Of a stretch of 64,000 nucleotides of DNA, positions 13,901 to 23,277 are shown piece by piece. This stretch comes from Euleptes europaea (Eukaryota > Chordata > Lepidosauria > Squamata > Sphaerodactylidae). Made by a program: the position numbers and the translations under genes. The notes under the pieces were generated by a model. The model was not told where the DNA came from. It ran no database searches and saw only the letters and a program-made list of their open reading frames with translations. Numbering within the stretch: position 1 is the first letter of the stretch; each line of letters starts with the position of its first letter. The DNA lies in the NCBI RefSeq assembly GCF_029931775.1, contig NC_079321.1, forward strand, positions 74,349,524 through 74,413,523, written 5' to 3'.

Positions 13901-16900
13901 CTGTAAGGGAAATAAAAAGTTATTAGTTGCAACCTTACTCCCGCCTCCTGTGTTTCATTAGCGTGCTATTCTCCCATGTGGGACTGCACAGAAGCCATGC
14001 CGATGAAAAACAGTGTTGCTTACCTATAGCTGTTGTTCATCTAGTGGTCTTCTGTGCAGGCACACATCCCTCCCTCCATCCCCGCTGTGGTTGCTCTCTT
14101 GCAGGTCAATTCCGCGGCGGCGAAGTGGAAAACTGGAGGGATGGCCGCTCACCCCTTCCCATCACATGACCACTTAGGCGGGAAGAGCCGAGGATGGGGG
14201 AGGGGCAAGAGCAGCCCGAAGATTCTAGAGCTTTCCAGCATAAGTTCTCCGCGGCTGGCCTGCACGTGCGCAGTACCCATGTGTGCCTGCACAGAAGACC
14301 ACCAGATGAACAACAGTTACAGGTAAGCAACACTGTTTTTCTCTTTGCATTGGTCTTCAGTCCTTTTTTTGCCTCCTTTCCACCGAGAGGGGGGCGTGGC
14401 TTCACCTGCTTGCTGTCCCCTCCCTGCCCGCTCGCACACGCTCTCTTTTCCCGGTGTGCCCTAAGCCTGCACTGGCTGTCTCTGGCTACATCCCTGGGCC
14501 ACGTCGCTCAATGCCCAGTGAGCTCTTGCTCAGTTGGTTCCCTGATGCTGCCTTCCCCCCATCCTCCTCTGCTGCCATGAACATCTTCTGCCTCACCGGG
14601 AACCTGTCCCACTTGGCGGCTATCATCATTCTGCTCCTCAAGATCTGGAAGACCTGCTTGTGTGCTGGTATATCTGGGAAAAACCAGCTTCTCTTTGCAT
14701 TGGTCTTCACTACTCATTACCTGGATCTCTTCACTGCATTCATTTCATTTTATAACACTTCTATGAAGCTTATCTACATTGCTTGTTCGTATGCCACATT
14801 CTACCTGATCTACATGAAATTTAAGGCTACCTATGATGGGAATCATGAAACATTCAGAGTGGAGCATCTCTTGGTTTCAGTTGGCAGGTTGTCATTCCTC
14901 GTCAATCATGACTTCACCCCTCTAGAGATCTTGTGGACCTTCTCCATTTACCTGGAGTCAGTTGCTATCCTCCCTCAACTTTTCATGATCAGCAAAACTG
15001 GGGAAGTGGAGACCATCACCACCCACTACCTTTTCTTCCTGGGCCTGTACTGTGCCTTGTACCTTATCAACTGGATTTGGCGCTACTACTTTGAGGGGTT
15101 CTTCAACCTCATAGCTGTTGTGGCTGGCGAGGTCCAGACTATTCTGTACGGTGTCTTCTTCTATTTGTATGTTACAAAAGTACTCAAAGGAAAGAAGCTC
15201 CGTTTGCCAGTGTAAGTGCTTAGAACAATCCTGACCCCAAGCAAAAGCTGAAGTTGCTTGAGACAGAAAGTCCCCATACCTCTGCTTGCGGAGGGTCATC
15301 AGCAGGCTCTGTAGGACCAGAGAACAACCAGCTGACGTCTGTTTCTTTGCCCTCTATCTTTTTTATTACTATGCATAAAGATTTTTTACATAAAGAAACG
15401 TAATACTGTGTGAATTATTTCAGGGTGTAGGTTCAATTGGAATTGTTCCAAAAGTGAGATTTTTTGGTGAGGTTGTTTATGACCAGGAATTAAGTGAAAA
15501 TGTTTTTGTTCCCACCCACCCCCCATGGATTCTTTTGAAATTACTGACTTTGCTTTGATGCACACAGACGTGTGCTGATTGATGGATGGTAACAATTTTG
15601 ATATCAGATTCCATTCCACTGTATTTATTCCCCCCCACACGTACAAGTTGAATGTTTTGGGTTGTCAACAGAAGGGAAGACCAGAAATTCTCGTGGTTAG
15701 GATGCTGCCATTTCATAAATTTTCTTAAATCAGCTAGGATTCCCTCCCCTATTTTTTCCAATAGGGAACCCCTCCTATAGTATCTGCTAGTACATACCAC
15801 CTTCTACCTCTGATACCTTTTGAAGATATTAGCTTGAGAGTATTTGGTGCCAATGCAGGGGTTTTGAATATGGGGTTTTTGCATTTGTAAAATTAGCAGC
15901 AGGCCCTTCCATTGTGTTATTTTGTTCAAGATGAAACTCTTCCACATTTTGTGGGTGCTCGAAGCCTCTACTTTTTCTTAATGGCTTCATTGTTAACAGC
16001 TGTTAAGGACAACCCTTGTGATAGTTGTCCAACTTGAAGTACTCTGTAGATGGCAGTTTTTAAAAAAACCATATCTGCAACTTCTTAAAAAACCAATAAC
16101 TTTACGAGCAATGTCCGTGTTTAGCTGCAAACAACTTTTAGAATGTGCCAGTTTTGAGCAATTTAGTGTAATTTTTATAAGCCTTATTCCTCCATCAGCA
16201 GCACCAAGTACTATTCTGTCTCACCTTTGAATGCATTGATTCCCTTTTTTTACTGAGCTGATGCATGACAACTTCTCATGTGTTCCCATCCTAAATAAAC
16301 ATTTTATGAAGTGGTAAAAAAGGAAAATAAGAAAATCAGCCCCTTGTTTATAAACAGCAAACTGAATGTGAACCAAATTGGCAGGTGTTCAAACATCTTC
16401 ATGCAAAACTGGCTAATGTATGTAAGTGTTGCTAGTGGAATTTATTTTTACCTCTCTTTGCATTTAATTTTGACACAGCATGTGAACACTTTTGATGTTG
16501 ATTATTCTATGTCCAGCTATTTTCATTACCTGTATGCCAACTCTTAATCCTTTTTAATTTTTCCTTGTGCTGCTGTTCCAGGTCACAATCACTTGGGTAA
16601 GATTAATCCATTGTTTGTTTTGTGGAGGAGGACATGACATGGTCCTTGAGAACTGTAGCTTGAAGCCTAGAAAGTTACATAATTTCAACAAGAACATCTT
16701 GATTGTACAGCTTGTTTTAGCCAGTGTATTAAAGAAAACCTGGGGCAAGCTTACTGCTTTCTTGGCAGGATCAGACAACATTCAATTTCCCATAATGAAG
16801 GTCATTCAAAATGTGTCCCTCTCAGGAAAAATTAATTAAACTTATATTTCTTTCAACAATTCTGATTTTTCCAGAGATTGAAATATAAAGCACCAAACAC

Positions 16901-19900
16901 TACTGGACTGTGTGGTTGCTTTTATACAGACTAGGGGCATTATTGTAGCCGCAACACTATATGCAATCCATCCATTAATTTTTTTGTTTTAAGGTTGTTG
17001 TTGTTGTTTTAATTTAAGTATGTGAAAAGATAGGTGAATATCTGGATGGCCTGTTCAAGAACGGTTTGGGTTCCAGAATTTAGTGCAGCTGTGGATATTT
17101 AGTCCTGGGCATATCACTCATAGTCCCATAAGTAAGATGGGAGGAACGTGAAGGTTGTATGAGCTTTCATTCCTGATTGAGCAATAGCAGTTGAAATTAC
17201 CAAAAATAATAATGGAAGAAAAATGCCTCTCTGCGGGACAGAGATTAAGGAAGAGGATGCCTGCTTTCCCCATTTTCTTAATTCAGCCTTTCTCTCTATA
17301 CGCTTACAAGTGAAGGTTACTGTGAAATTTAGGTCGTATCACACCAAGCTTCTGGATTAGTTAATTTCACTCTGACTTTAAATGTTGTTGAAGAGCAAAA
17401 TATTTTTCAGTGGCTGACAACTGCAGTACCCATATGGTATCTGACGAAAGGAGCTTTGACTCTCCAAAGCTTATACCCGAAAAATATTGTTGGTCTCTAA
17501 GGTGCAACTGGACTTGAATCTGACACCCCTATAATATACAAAGTGGAGTTTCACTGGGACGTATTCTATGACAGTCTTCCATAGTTTCATGGAACTCTTG
17601 GGTTCTGCAGATATCTCTTAGGGGTTCCATGAAATTTTATAATCTGCCGCCTCAGGCACATCACTTCTATTTTTGCCTGTGAACTATGTTTAATACTTTT
17701 TACTAGTTTTTATCAGTGAGAAGGACTTGAAGTTTCATTAGAAATCACATTACAGAATTTCCTCAACCAAAGAAGTGTTAGAAGCCTGTATTCTGCACTG
17801 TTCTTTTGGGCTCTTTCATCTTTTGTGACACTTGCTACTGGAATTCACTTATATAAGATAATGCAAGTTCCACCATGTCATGAGTACCAGATTTTGACTT
17901 GAAATTCTAAGCTTTGAAAACTGATCATAATGCAAACCTGTATTAATATTGTTGTATTTTCTCTTTTCTCTCCCATGCTCTTTTGACAGCTATTCTATCC
18001 GTCATTCCATAAGTATGCCTGCTATGAGGTAAAAGTTATACATTCTTGTTATAGTGGTGTAATGGAAATTTTATATTAATGTAGACATTAGGAAGAATTT
18101 CCTAACAGAGTGGTTCCTTAGTGGAACAGACTTCCTCGAGAGGTGGTAAGTGCTCCTTCCCTGGAGGTTTTTAAGCAGAGGCTAGATGGCCATCTGTCCG
18201 CAATGCTGATTCTGTGGGCAGTTCAGGGGAGGGAGGGCATCTTGGCCATCTTCTGGGCATGGAGTAGGGGTCACTGGGTGTGTGTGGGGGAGGTAGTTGT
18301 GAATTTCTTGCATTGTGCAGGGGGTTGGACTAGATGACCCTGGTGGTCCCTTCCAACTCTATGATTCTATGGTAGAAAATGATGTGTAATCCTCAGCCTC
18401 TAGCTGTTATGAAATACACATGTTAATATGAGGGGGGGGAGTTCTCTCCCTTTTAACTTATACTGCTACTTTATTTTAAACACACACCCAGAAAATATCT
18501 TGTACGCCTTAGCAGAAATTAGAGAAAACCAAGAAGTCTATCTAGATGGTCGCAGTTCTGTGATGCAGGTAAATATTCGTACTGCGCTCAGAATGGACCT
18601 AGAAATACAGAGGAAACACAACATATTAATAATGAAAAATTGACTGGTGCTTTAAAAGGGTGCAGTCTGTGTGCTTTTGCCGTATTGCTAGGAAATTAAT
18701 TGGCTTCTCCCAGAAAAGGAGAAAGATCCAACTCACATTTCACATTATGCTGACTGTCCTCTTTACAATTTATATGCCTGCTTCAGAGGCACGTACACTA
18801 ACATAGAGCCAGTTAAAAGTTTCCAAATGGAAACCTGTCTTGAGTTGACCGTAGTTCGGGCAGGGCTGCCTAAGCTATGGGAAGCAGCTGTGGCCATTGC
18901 TTAGAGTAATTTTGTAACAACCAACACTGAACTTGTGCAGTAAAGTATATGGAAGTGATAAAGGGTTTTGTGCTTAATGGTCTGTGCTGCTTCCTTCCAT
19001 GGAACTGAAGAGCTTCTGCTGTCTTCTTTGGGATCAACCTAGATCATTGTTCCCGTTTGCAGCATGGAATTAACATGCAATTTAATTTGATCACCATCCA
19101 TTCTTCAACCTTAGCTGGATCCTAAGTATATTGAGGTAATTCTAGTAGATGTCATGGACCATACTCCTAAATAAGTATTCTGTCTAAATTGAAGAAGAAG
19201 AGTTGGTTTTTATATGCCGACTTTCTCTGCCTTTTAAGGAGAATCAAACCAGGTTACAATCTCCTTCCCTTCCTCTCCCCACAACAGACACCTTGTGAGG
19301 TAGGTGAGGCTGAGAGAGTTCAGAGAGAACGGTGACTAGCCCAAGGTAACCAAGCTGGCTTCATGTGGAGGAGTGGGGAATCAAACCCAGTTCTCCAGAT
19401 TAGAGTCCACCGCTCTTAACCACTGCACCACGCTGGCTCAGAACCTATGAGACCCTTGGAAATCTGTGATTGCATCATTGCAGTGTTTTTTAAAGATTAA
19501 CTACAGCTGTGTGTGGTCATTGCATGGATGGGACAGGGGATTTAATCCTGTGACAGCCCTCTAAAAACAAAAAGACACAAAACACATACTGGTCTTTTTA
19601 TTTTCCTTTTAAAAGTCTAATAACATTGAAAGGGGGGTTGGTTTTGGTTGCAAAACCATGCAGGGATAAAAAAGTGAAATGCCCTCTTGGTGCAGCTTTG
19701 ATATGGATTGGGGCCTTCTGTGACTATGACTTGTCTTTAGGACTTTTTACTCTGACTCTTTGTCACCAAGGGAGATGGTATGAATGCATTTTCATTTGTG
19801 TAGTACCCTGAATATTGAGCAATTTTTCATTGGCAGTAAAAAGGTCTTTCTTTCCTCCCCAGTGTCTCACTCTACCACTTAACACTGGGCAGAAAAAGGC

Positions 19901-22900
19901 AGTTGGAAAGTTGTGGAACATGCACGTTTTGTGTGTGCAGTCACATAGGGCTCTAGTGTGCATTTATTTTGCATAGAACATCTAGTAGTACACTGTTCTC
20001 ATATGTGCTGCTTTTGATGGGTGGTGCCCTGTGTTACCTTGTGTTTGCATTCCAGCCTCACTCAGGGCAGCAGCACAGCTGGCCAAAAGCTGCATGCGAG
20101 ACGGTTTTAGCACTTTAGACCCAACTGTTTGGTAAAGAAAGGATGCTCCACAAGTTATCTCTGGTGGTGTAGCGGGTCCTGAGGATTTTCCCCAGCTGGC
20201 ACACCCCACTCAGGTTCCTCTTCAGTGGTGGCATCAGTACTACGTCCCCTTGATGAGAAAAGTAGTGATTTCTGAAGCCAGCAGACCTCAGGGGATCAAA
20301 TTCATCTTCTGGTTGACAGTTGTTTGAAATTGAGTGCATATTGTTACTATTACAGTAGCCAATATGGCAACACAATATATATGCAGTTACTTAAGTGGGT
20401 CTTACTTCTGTGTTGTCATGGCTCTCAAGATCATCATAACTGAAATTTAGAGGTAATGACAAGTGTATAGTTGCTGAACTACAGAAGTATATTCTGACAG
20501 AGTAATTTTGTTATTGTGGCATTATCTAATGGAAACTGAGGACATAAATCTATTAAAGGGCTGACAGTTTTGTGGTTTACTTTTCCAGGAATTCTCCTAC
20601 GTTCAAATCCTTTGAAGAAAAGGTTGAGACCACCGTCACAAGCCTTAAGGTATGCAGCAGAAGTGGCGTGGCTGGCTAGGTCTGCACCTGCTTGGTTTTG
20701 CATGAATCTGCCACTGAAAATAATACAAGTAATTGGGACAATCAACACCTTATACTGTGATCAGCCACTGATTGTTACTTCACGCTGGGAAAGGAGAGGG
20801 GTAGTTACCTGCAAGTTATATGTCATTAGAGAAATATAAATCTTCCCACTATTACTGTTGTTCAGGTTGTGTATACTCAAGAAATGATCACTTCTTCATG
20901 TCCTGCCCATGCCCTGTAAGATCAGCCTAGAGCAGTGGGTTTCATCTTTTCTAGAACCAGGGCCCACCTTTGACATCCAAGGTGGCTGCATTTGGACCAC
21001 CAAGCTGCAAGCATGTAACATATGGAAGAGGAAGAGCTGGAGTTATGTCACTGGTGTCAAGGCCAGGACTATGGGGAGCAGACCAACAGAACTGGAGATA
21101 GAAAGCCAAAAGGTGTACCATAAAGGAACAAGCTAACAGCAAGAGAAATGGATGAATCTTTGTTGCTGAGTGGGCTTGCCATCCTGTTGCTCTTAAAGAG
21201 AGCGTGCAAGGGGAAGAAGGCAGAACAGTGCCTTTGTTCACCAAAAGCAACTGCTCCCCAAGAAGGTGCAAAACAAAAAGGTGGCTGTATAGCAGCCCAC
21301 AACCCAGCATTTGGGACTCTGTGTCTCACCTAATGGTCACAGTCCATTTGTGGAAGACCCCTGATCTAGAACATCTTCTCCGCAGTTAGAGGACGTCTGT
21401 TGGATTGCTTCGCTATTCTTTGGATTGTTCTTCATCGCTTTTTTCTTCAAGTTGTCTCTTGGTTCCGTTATGGCACTTTTCAAAAATGCAAGTCCTGCAG
21501 GACCAAGATGGTGAAATCAGACAAGCACAAGGACTGCCTTCTCTGCCTGGGTGAGGGACACATTCTATCCTCCTGTGCCCTCTTCACCCCTAATGCCCGC
21601 AAAGACCGGAATCTGAGGCTCAAGGCTGCCCTTTGGGAGAAGGCCATGAACTTTCCCGGAGTTCAGGACTCGGGGGGGAAAGAGATCCAAAGCATCTAAG
21701 AAAGAACTAGTTTCTTTAAGGAGGCAGGTGAGGGATATTCAGATGGGATATTGATGCCGTGTCTTTTAAAACTCAGGATCCAGTACAAAAATTTAATCAA
21801 ACAAAAGAAAATGGAACACACTTTTATTTTATTAGAATCTGAATATTACATTTTTAAATTAAAGTTGCATTGGTGGTGGAAAGTGCCGCCAAGTCGCAGC
21901 CAATTTATGAAGACCCCTTATGGGGTTTTCAAGGCAAGAGACTTTCAGAGAAGGTTTGCTACTGCCTGCCTCTGTGTAGTGACCCTGGACTTCCTTGGTG
22001 GTCTCCCATCCAAATACTTACCAGGGCTGACCTTGCTTAACTTCCAAGATCTGACAAGATCAGGATAGCTTGGGCCATCCAGGTCAGGGCAAAAGCTATA
22101 TTAGACAGCAATTTTCATGCTTCTGCTGCATGATTGCACTTTTATAAATTTTAACATTAGAAAACTTATATGATGGCCAACAGATTCAGAAGTGACATCG
22201 CATCTAGTTTTAGAGTTATCCTGAATCAAGTAGCGATGTAGGTTTGAAAAGAATTTGACTTGGACCCTAAGCCTAGCTACAGTTTGTAACCTATTAGTCC
22301 CTTGCAAAAGCAGTTCTCCACTGTGTGTTTTCCTCTGGTTTCAAGTGCTCATTAGCTCACTGAAAGATGCTGATTTTGCATAAGCAGGGGCTCCTAGTAG
22401 CAGAGGATTGCCCCTGCAGCCAAAAAAGGGATAGCACAAATAGAAGGGAGGCTTAGGATCGAAGTCTATTATGGATTTTGAATAATCTTACCCAAAACTG
22501 ATTGGTTCTCGTAGGTTATCCGGGCTGTGTAACCGTGGTCTTGGTATTTTCTTTCCTGACGTTCCTTACCCAAAACTGAATTTGTAACAAAAACGTAACT
22601 TGGGGCAAAGTGCTATTATTTCATACACACACTTTGCCTCTTGCAGAAGTCAATACTACTCTAGAATTGTCAATTTTGCAAGTTAGCTCGAGCAGCTTTC
22701 TACAAAGGAACTGTTTTAAATAGCAATTATTTCTGTGCCTCCTTTTCTTACCCTCACCTGGATAGCCCTAGGCTCGCCTGATCTCATCAGATCTCTGAAG
22801 CTAAGCAGAGTCGACCCTGCCTAGTATTTGGCTGGATGCCCTTCAATACCAGGGTCGTTACCCGGAAGCAGGTAATGGCAAACCACCTCTGAAGTCTCTT

Positions 22901-23277
22901 GCCTTGAAAACCCCACCGGGGTCGCCATAAGTCTGCTGTGACGTGACAGCCAAAACAAAAGTTGCTATTACACTTATAACCCCTTTTGTTTTGAGTTAAA
23001 GAAACAAAAAAATACCTACTTTTTACAGTTACAGATCGTATTTAATTACAGTGGTCCTAAGCATTTATTTTGCCAATAACAGCAGAAAAATTAGCCTTCT
23101 TGTTTAACCAAATGTATCAGTCATTGGCTTGCTTGTTCCTTTCAGACAAAAGTCGGAGGTGCAAGCCAGAGTGGAGGAAGTTTTGAAGAAGTTCTCAGTT
23201 CTGCTGCCCATGCCAGTGCCCAGAGTTCCAGCGTGGGCGCTCGTCTTCCAGAAACAGAAGAGGCGCTTCAGTGCTAG
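1851..23277 (+). CDS. TPD52L1: TPD52L1 (tumor protein D52-like 1, D53), 3' part of gene, four exons
   Basis: Coding exons are 1851-1952, 17990-18028, 20589-20649 and 23146-23277. All have AG acceptors, the first three have GT donors, and the phases match (2, 2, 0). Together they give about 123 residues of the conserved C-terminal part of the TPD52 family: the [20 protein letters not shown] block, the 13-residue [12 protein letters not shown] segment, the [20 protein letters not shown] block, and a tail ending in ALQC. The N-terminal exons with the family's coiled coil lie left of the window. TPD52-family proteins are small cytosolic adaptors that form homo- and heteromers and are linked to membrane traffic and cell-cycle control. 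The [13 protein letters not shown] segment distinguishes TPD52L1 long isoforms, and the HDDC2 neighbour supports the paralogue choice. The 16-kb intron after the first visible exon is loaded with mobile elements. The call is made by recognition of the family, without alignment. Confidence 0.93.
1953..3559. other. TPD52L1 intron, no recognised feature
   Basis: AT-rich intronic sequence. The short open frames here are not conserved-looking and have no recognised domain. Part of 2480-2780 may be an old repeat, but I cannot name it. Confidence 0.5.
3560..6720 (+). mobile_element. Degraded DIRS-like retrotransposon copy, 3' truncated
   Basis: Fossil. In order: a leader with pyrimidine-rich sequence (3560-3950), a gag-like region (about 3950-5290), reverse transcriptase (about 5330-5960) and RNase H (about 6240-6660, ending near a LDLFASAKN motif typical of DIRS RNase H ends). 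No recombinase or right terminus is present. It is older than the copy at 9900-14340 and has many breaks. Confidence 0.75.
6721..7865. other. TPD52L1 intron, no recognised feature
   Basis: AT-rich sequence. The 168-codon minus-strand frame at 7496-8002 overlaps SINE fragments at its upstream end and resembles nothing I know. Confidence 0.45.
7866..8240 (+). repeat. Two or three SINE (family B) 3' fragments
   Basis: Repeated versions of CTGAGTAG.CAATACTGA, TTGATGGA and TCTGATTCAGTATAAGGCAGC occur near 7915-7975, 8098-8160 and 8222-8250. They are the 3' end of the tRNA-derived family seen at 1243 and 26465. Confidence 0.55.
8305..8520 (-). repeat. 5S rRNA-derived SINE
   Basis: The minus strand reads like the 5S rRNA internal promoter region (CTGATCTCGTCAGATCTCA, AAGCTAAGCAGGGTCGG, TGGATGGGCGGCC), followed by the SINE body with GGCAATGGCAAACCACCTC and GGTCGCCATAAGTCAGC. 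Six copies occur in the window. Confidence 0.88.
8784..8988. repeat. Foldback element or MITE, about 205 bp
   Basis: A perfect 24-bp terminal inverted repeat (GGCTTGAATCCTATGAAC and following) at 8784-8807 and 8965-8988. The arms stay partly complementary inwards (CTAGATAGTCTCTG versus CTAGATAATCTGTG), and a second inner inverted pair (CCATTTGTGCA / TGCACAAATGG) lies near 8868 and 8898. No coding capacity. Family not identified; target duplication not clear. Confidence 0.75.
9246..9570. repeat. A-rich run and unidentified repeat-like block
   Basis: About 22 consecutive A at 9247-9268, then an AT-rich block with TTTTGGTAAACCC-type motifs and a segment around GGTAGAGTTCCTAAATTTTC that has the feel of an interspersed repeat. 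It abuts the start of the KDELR2-derived sequence. Not classified. Confidence 0.4.
9571..9900 (+). pseudogene. KDELR2: Partial first copy of the KDELR2 retrocopy (5' UTR and about 38 codons)
   Basis: Nearly the same sequence as 14360-14693: 5' UTR-like GC-rich leader, ATG at 9786, then [16 protein letters not shown] through GISGKNQL. It shares the derived Cys5 with the full copy, so both descend from one retrocopy. It is cut at 9900 by a DIRS-like insertion. The next 18 bases of the same mRNA (TCTTTGCATTGGTCTTCA) follow the element at 14342-14359, after which the 5' UTR starts again. Confidence 0.85.
9900..14340 (+). mobile_element. DIRS-like tyrosine-recombinase retrotransposon inserted in the KDELR2 retrocopy
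   Basis: Fossil element of about 4.4 kb. Left terminal repeat is about 9900-10065; right, inverted, about 14130-14340. An internal complementary region at about 13975-14078 is the reverse complement of the left end joined to that of the right end, the structure expected of DIRS circular intermediates. Parts in order: gag-like region (about 10140-12440, with an N-terminal Cys/His cluster and a basic Ser-rich tract), a reverse transcriptase/RNase H remnant (about 12440-12890), and a tyrosine recombinase (about 12890-13906, with HSTR and RHYSMD signatures). It is broken, with several interruptions. Well-matched termini suggest moderate age. Target bases run on across both ends without a duplication, as is usual for DIRS. 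Confidence 0.88.
14355..16320 (+). pseudogene. KDELR2: KDELR2 retrocopy (processed, intronless), full-length copy
   Basis: An intronless copy of the KDEL receptor 2 mRNA inside a TPD52L1 intron, same strand. It includes 5' UTR-like sequence from about 14355, a coding region at 14577-15215, and a plausible 3' UTR reaching AATAAA near 16293 with an A-rich stretch after it. Lack of introns marks it as a retrocopy. The 5' part is present twice, the first time at about 9571-9900. The 3' limit is inferred from the poly(A) signal and A-rich sequence only; I found no clear target-site duplication. Confidence 0.8.
14577..15215 (+). pseudogene. KDELR2: KDELR2-like frame of 212 codons with lost ligand-binding residues
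   Basis: Uninterrupted frame from ATG to TAA, exactly the 212 residues of KDELR2, the seven-helix Golgi receptor that returns KDEL-tailed proteins to the ER. It aligns by eye along the whole length without a gap ([16 protein letters not shown] at the start, [11 protein letters not shown] at the end). Residues that are invariant in functional receptors have changed: Arg5 to Cys, Arg47 to His, Arg159 to Cys, Asp177 to Asn and Asp193 to Val. Glu117, Trp120 and Arg169 are kept. Arg to Cys or His is what CpG decay produces. The frame is therefore open but probably cannot bind KDEL; a decaying retrocopy is the simplest reading. No promoter is apparent. Confidence 0.85.
16321..17435. other. TPD52L1 intron, no recognised feature
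   Basis: AT-rich sequence downstream of the retrocopy, with a short GTT repeat near 16994. No exon or classified repeat was recognised. Confidence 0.45.
17436..17530 (+). mobile_element. Penelope-like element 3' remnant with hammerhead-like core
   Basis: CTGACGA at 17441-17447, a GGAG...CTCC hairpin, then AAAGCTTATACCCGAAA and TGTTGGTCTCTAAGGTGCAA, the common end of Penelope-like elements in reptiles. It lies in the TPD52L1 intron just before the micro-exon. Confidence 0.6.
17990..18028 (+). CDS. TPD52L1: TPD52L1 39-bp micro-exon
   Basis: Thirteen codons ([14 protein letters not shown] across the junctions) between acceptor TTTTGACAG and donor GTAAAAG. It enters and leaves in phase 2, so skipping it keeps the frame. 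In the TPD52 family this segment is known to be alternatively spliced. A pyrimidine tract (TTTTCTCTTTTCTCTCCC) precedes the acceptor. Confidence 0.92.
18082..18373 (+). mobile_element. CR1 LINE 3' end
   Basis: Begins in the C-terminal coding part (ACATTAGGAAGAATTTCC), continues with GTGGAACAGACTTCCTC and the conserved GGTTGGACTAGATGACCCT, and ends CAACTCTATGATTCTATGG, the CR1 8-bp terminal repeat unit. 5' truncated. Confidence 0.88.
19192..19440 (-). repeat. tRNA-derived SINE (family A)
   Basis: Inverted copy: the tRNA head at the high end (GTGGTGCAGTGGTTAAGAGC on the minus strand, box B near GGTTTGATTCCC), and the tail with AAAAACCAACTCTTCTTC at the low end. Confidence 0.85.
19441..20588. 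other. TPD52L1 intron, no recognised feature
   Basis: No repeat of a family used elsewhere in the window is recognised, and no exon is seen. Confidence 0.45.
20589..20649 (+). CDS. TPD52L1: TPD52L1 exon, [12 protein letters not shown] block
   Basis: 61 bp: one base finishing the split Arg codon, then 20 codons ([20 protein letters not shown]). Acceptor TTTTCCAG, donor GTATGC. Very close to the mammalian protein, which shows the exon is under constraint. Confidence 0.93.
21375..21770 (+). mobile_element. DIRS-like gag fragment
   Basis: Fossil. About 75 residues resemble the N-terminal gag region of the 9900-14340 element (KCKSCRTKM then [11 protein letters not shown], versus KCSSCSYKM then [11 protein letters not shown]), including the Cys/His cluster. 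Broken and truncated. Confidence 0.7.
21868..22090 (-). repeat. 5S rRNA-derived SINE
   Basis: Minus strand: TGATCTTGTCAGATCTTGG, AAGTTAAGCAAGGTC, then TATTTGGATGGGAGACC and the body to GGCGGCACTTTCC. Diverged. Confidence 0.85.
22500..22565 (+). repeat. Fragment of an unidentified squamate interspersed repeat
   Basis: TTCTCGTAGGTTATCCGGGC, GTGTAACCGTGGTCTTGG and CTGACGTT form a motif common in reptile genomes. I cannot assign its family from this piece. Confidence 0.4.
22752..22962 (+). repeat. 5S rRNA-derived SINE
   Basis: CTGATCTCATCAGATCTC, AAGCTAAGCAGAGTCG, then GGCAAACCACCTCTGAAG and GGGGTCGCCATAAGTC. Opposite orientation to the copy 0.7 kb to the left. Confidence 0.87.
23146..23277 (+). 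CDS. TPD52L1: TPD52L1 terminal coding exon
   Basis: 44 codons including the TAG stop, after acceptor TTCCTTTCAG. The protein reads [20 protein letters not shown] and continues AHASAQS...EEALQC. The [15 protein letters not shown] core and the final LQC are the family signature. The stretch just before the end ([11 protein letters not shown]) differs from the mammalian sequence, as expected for this loosely conserved tail. Confidence 0.93.
   Translation, partial: TKVGGASQSGGSFEEVLSSAAHASAQSSSVGARLPETEEALQC

Noticed and set aside
18493-18571. Possible extra TPD52L1 exon ([20 protein letters not shown] then SSVMQ) with CACCCAG before and GTAAAT after
   Set aside because: It ends in a good donor, but the acceptor leaves it out of frame: joined to the phase-2 end of the micro-exon it hits a stop. 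The peptide resembles no TPD52-family segment.
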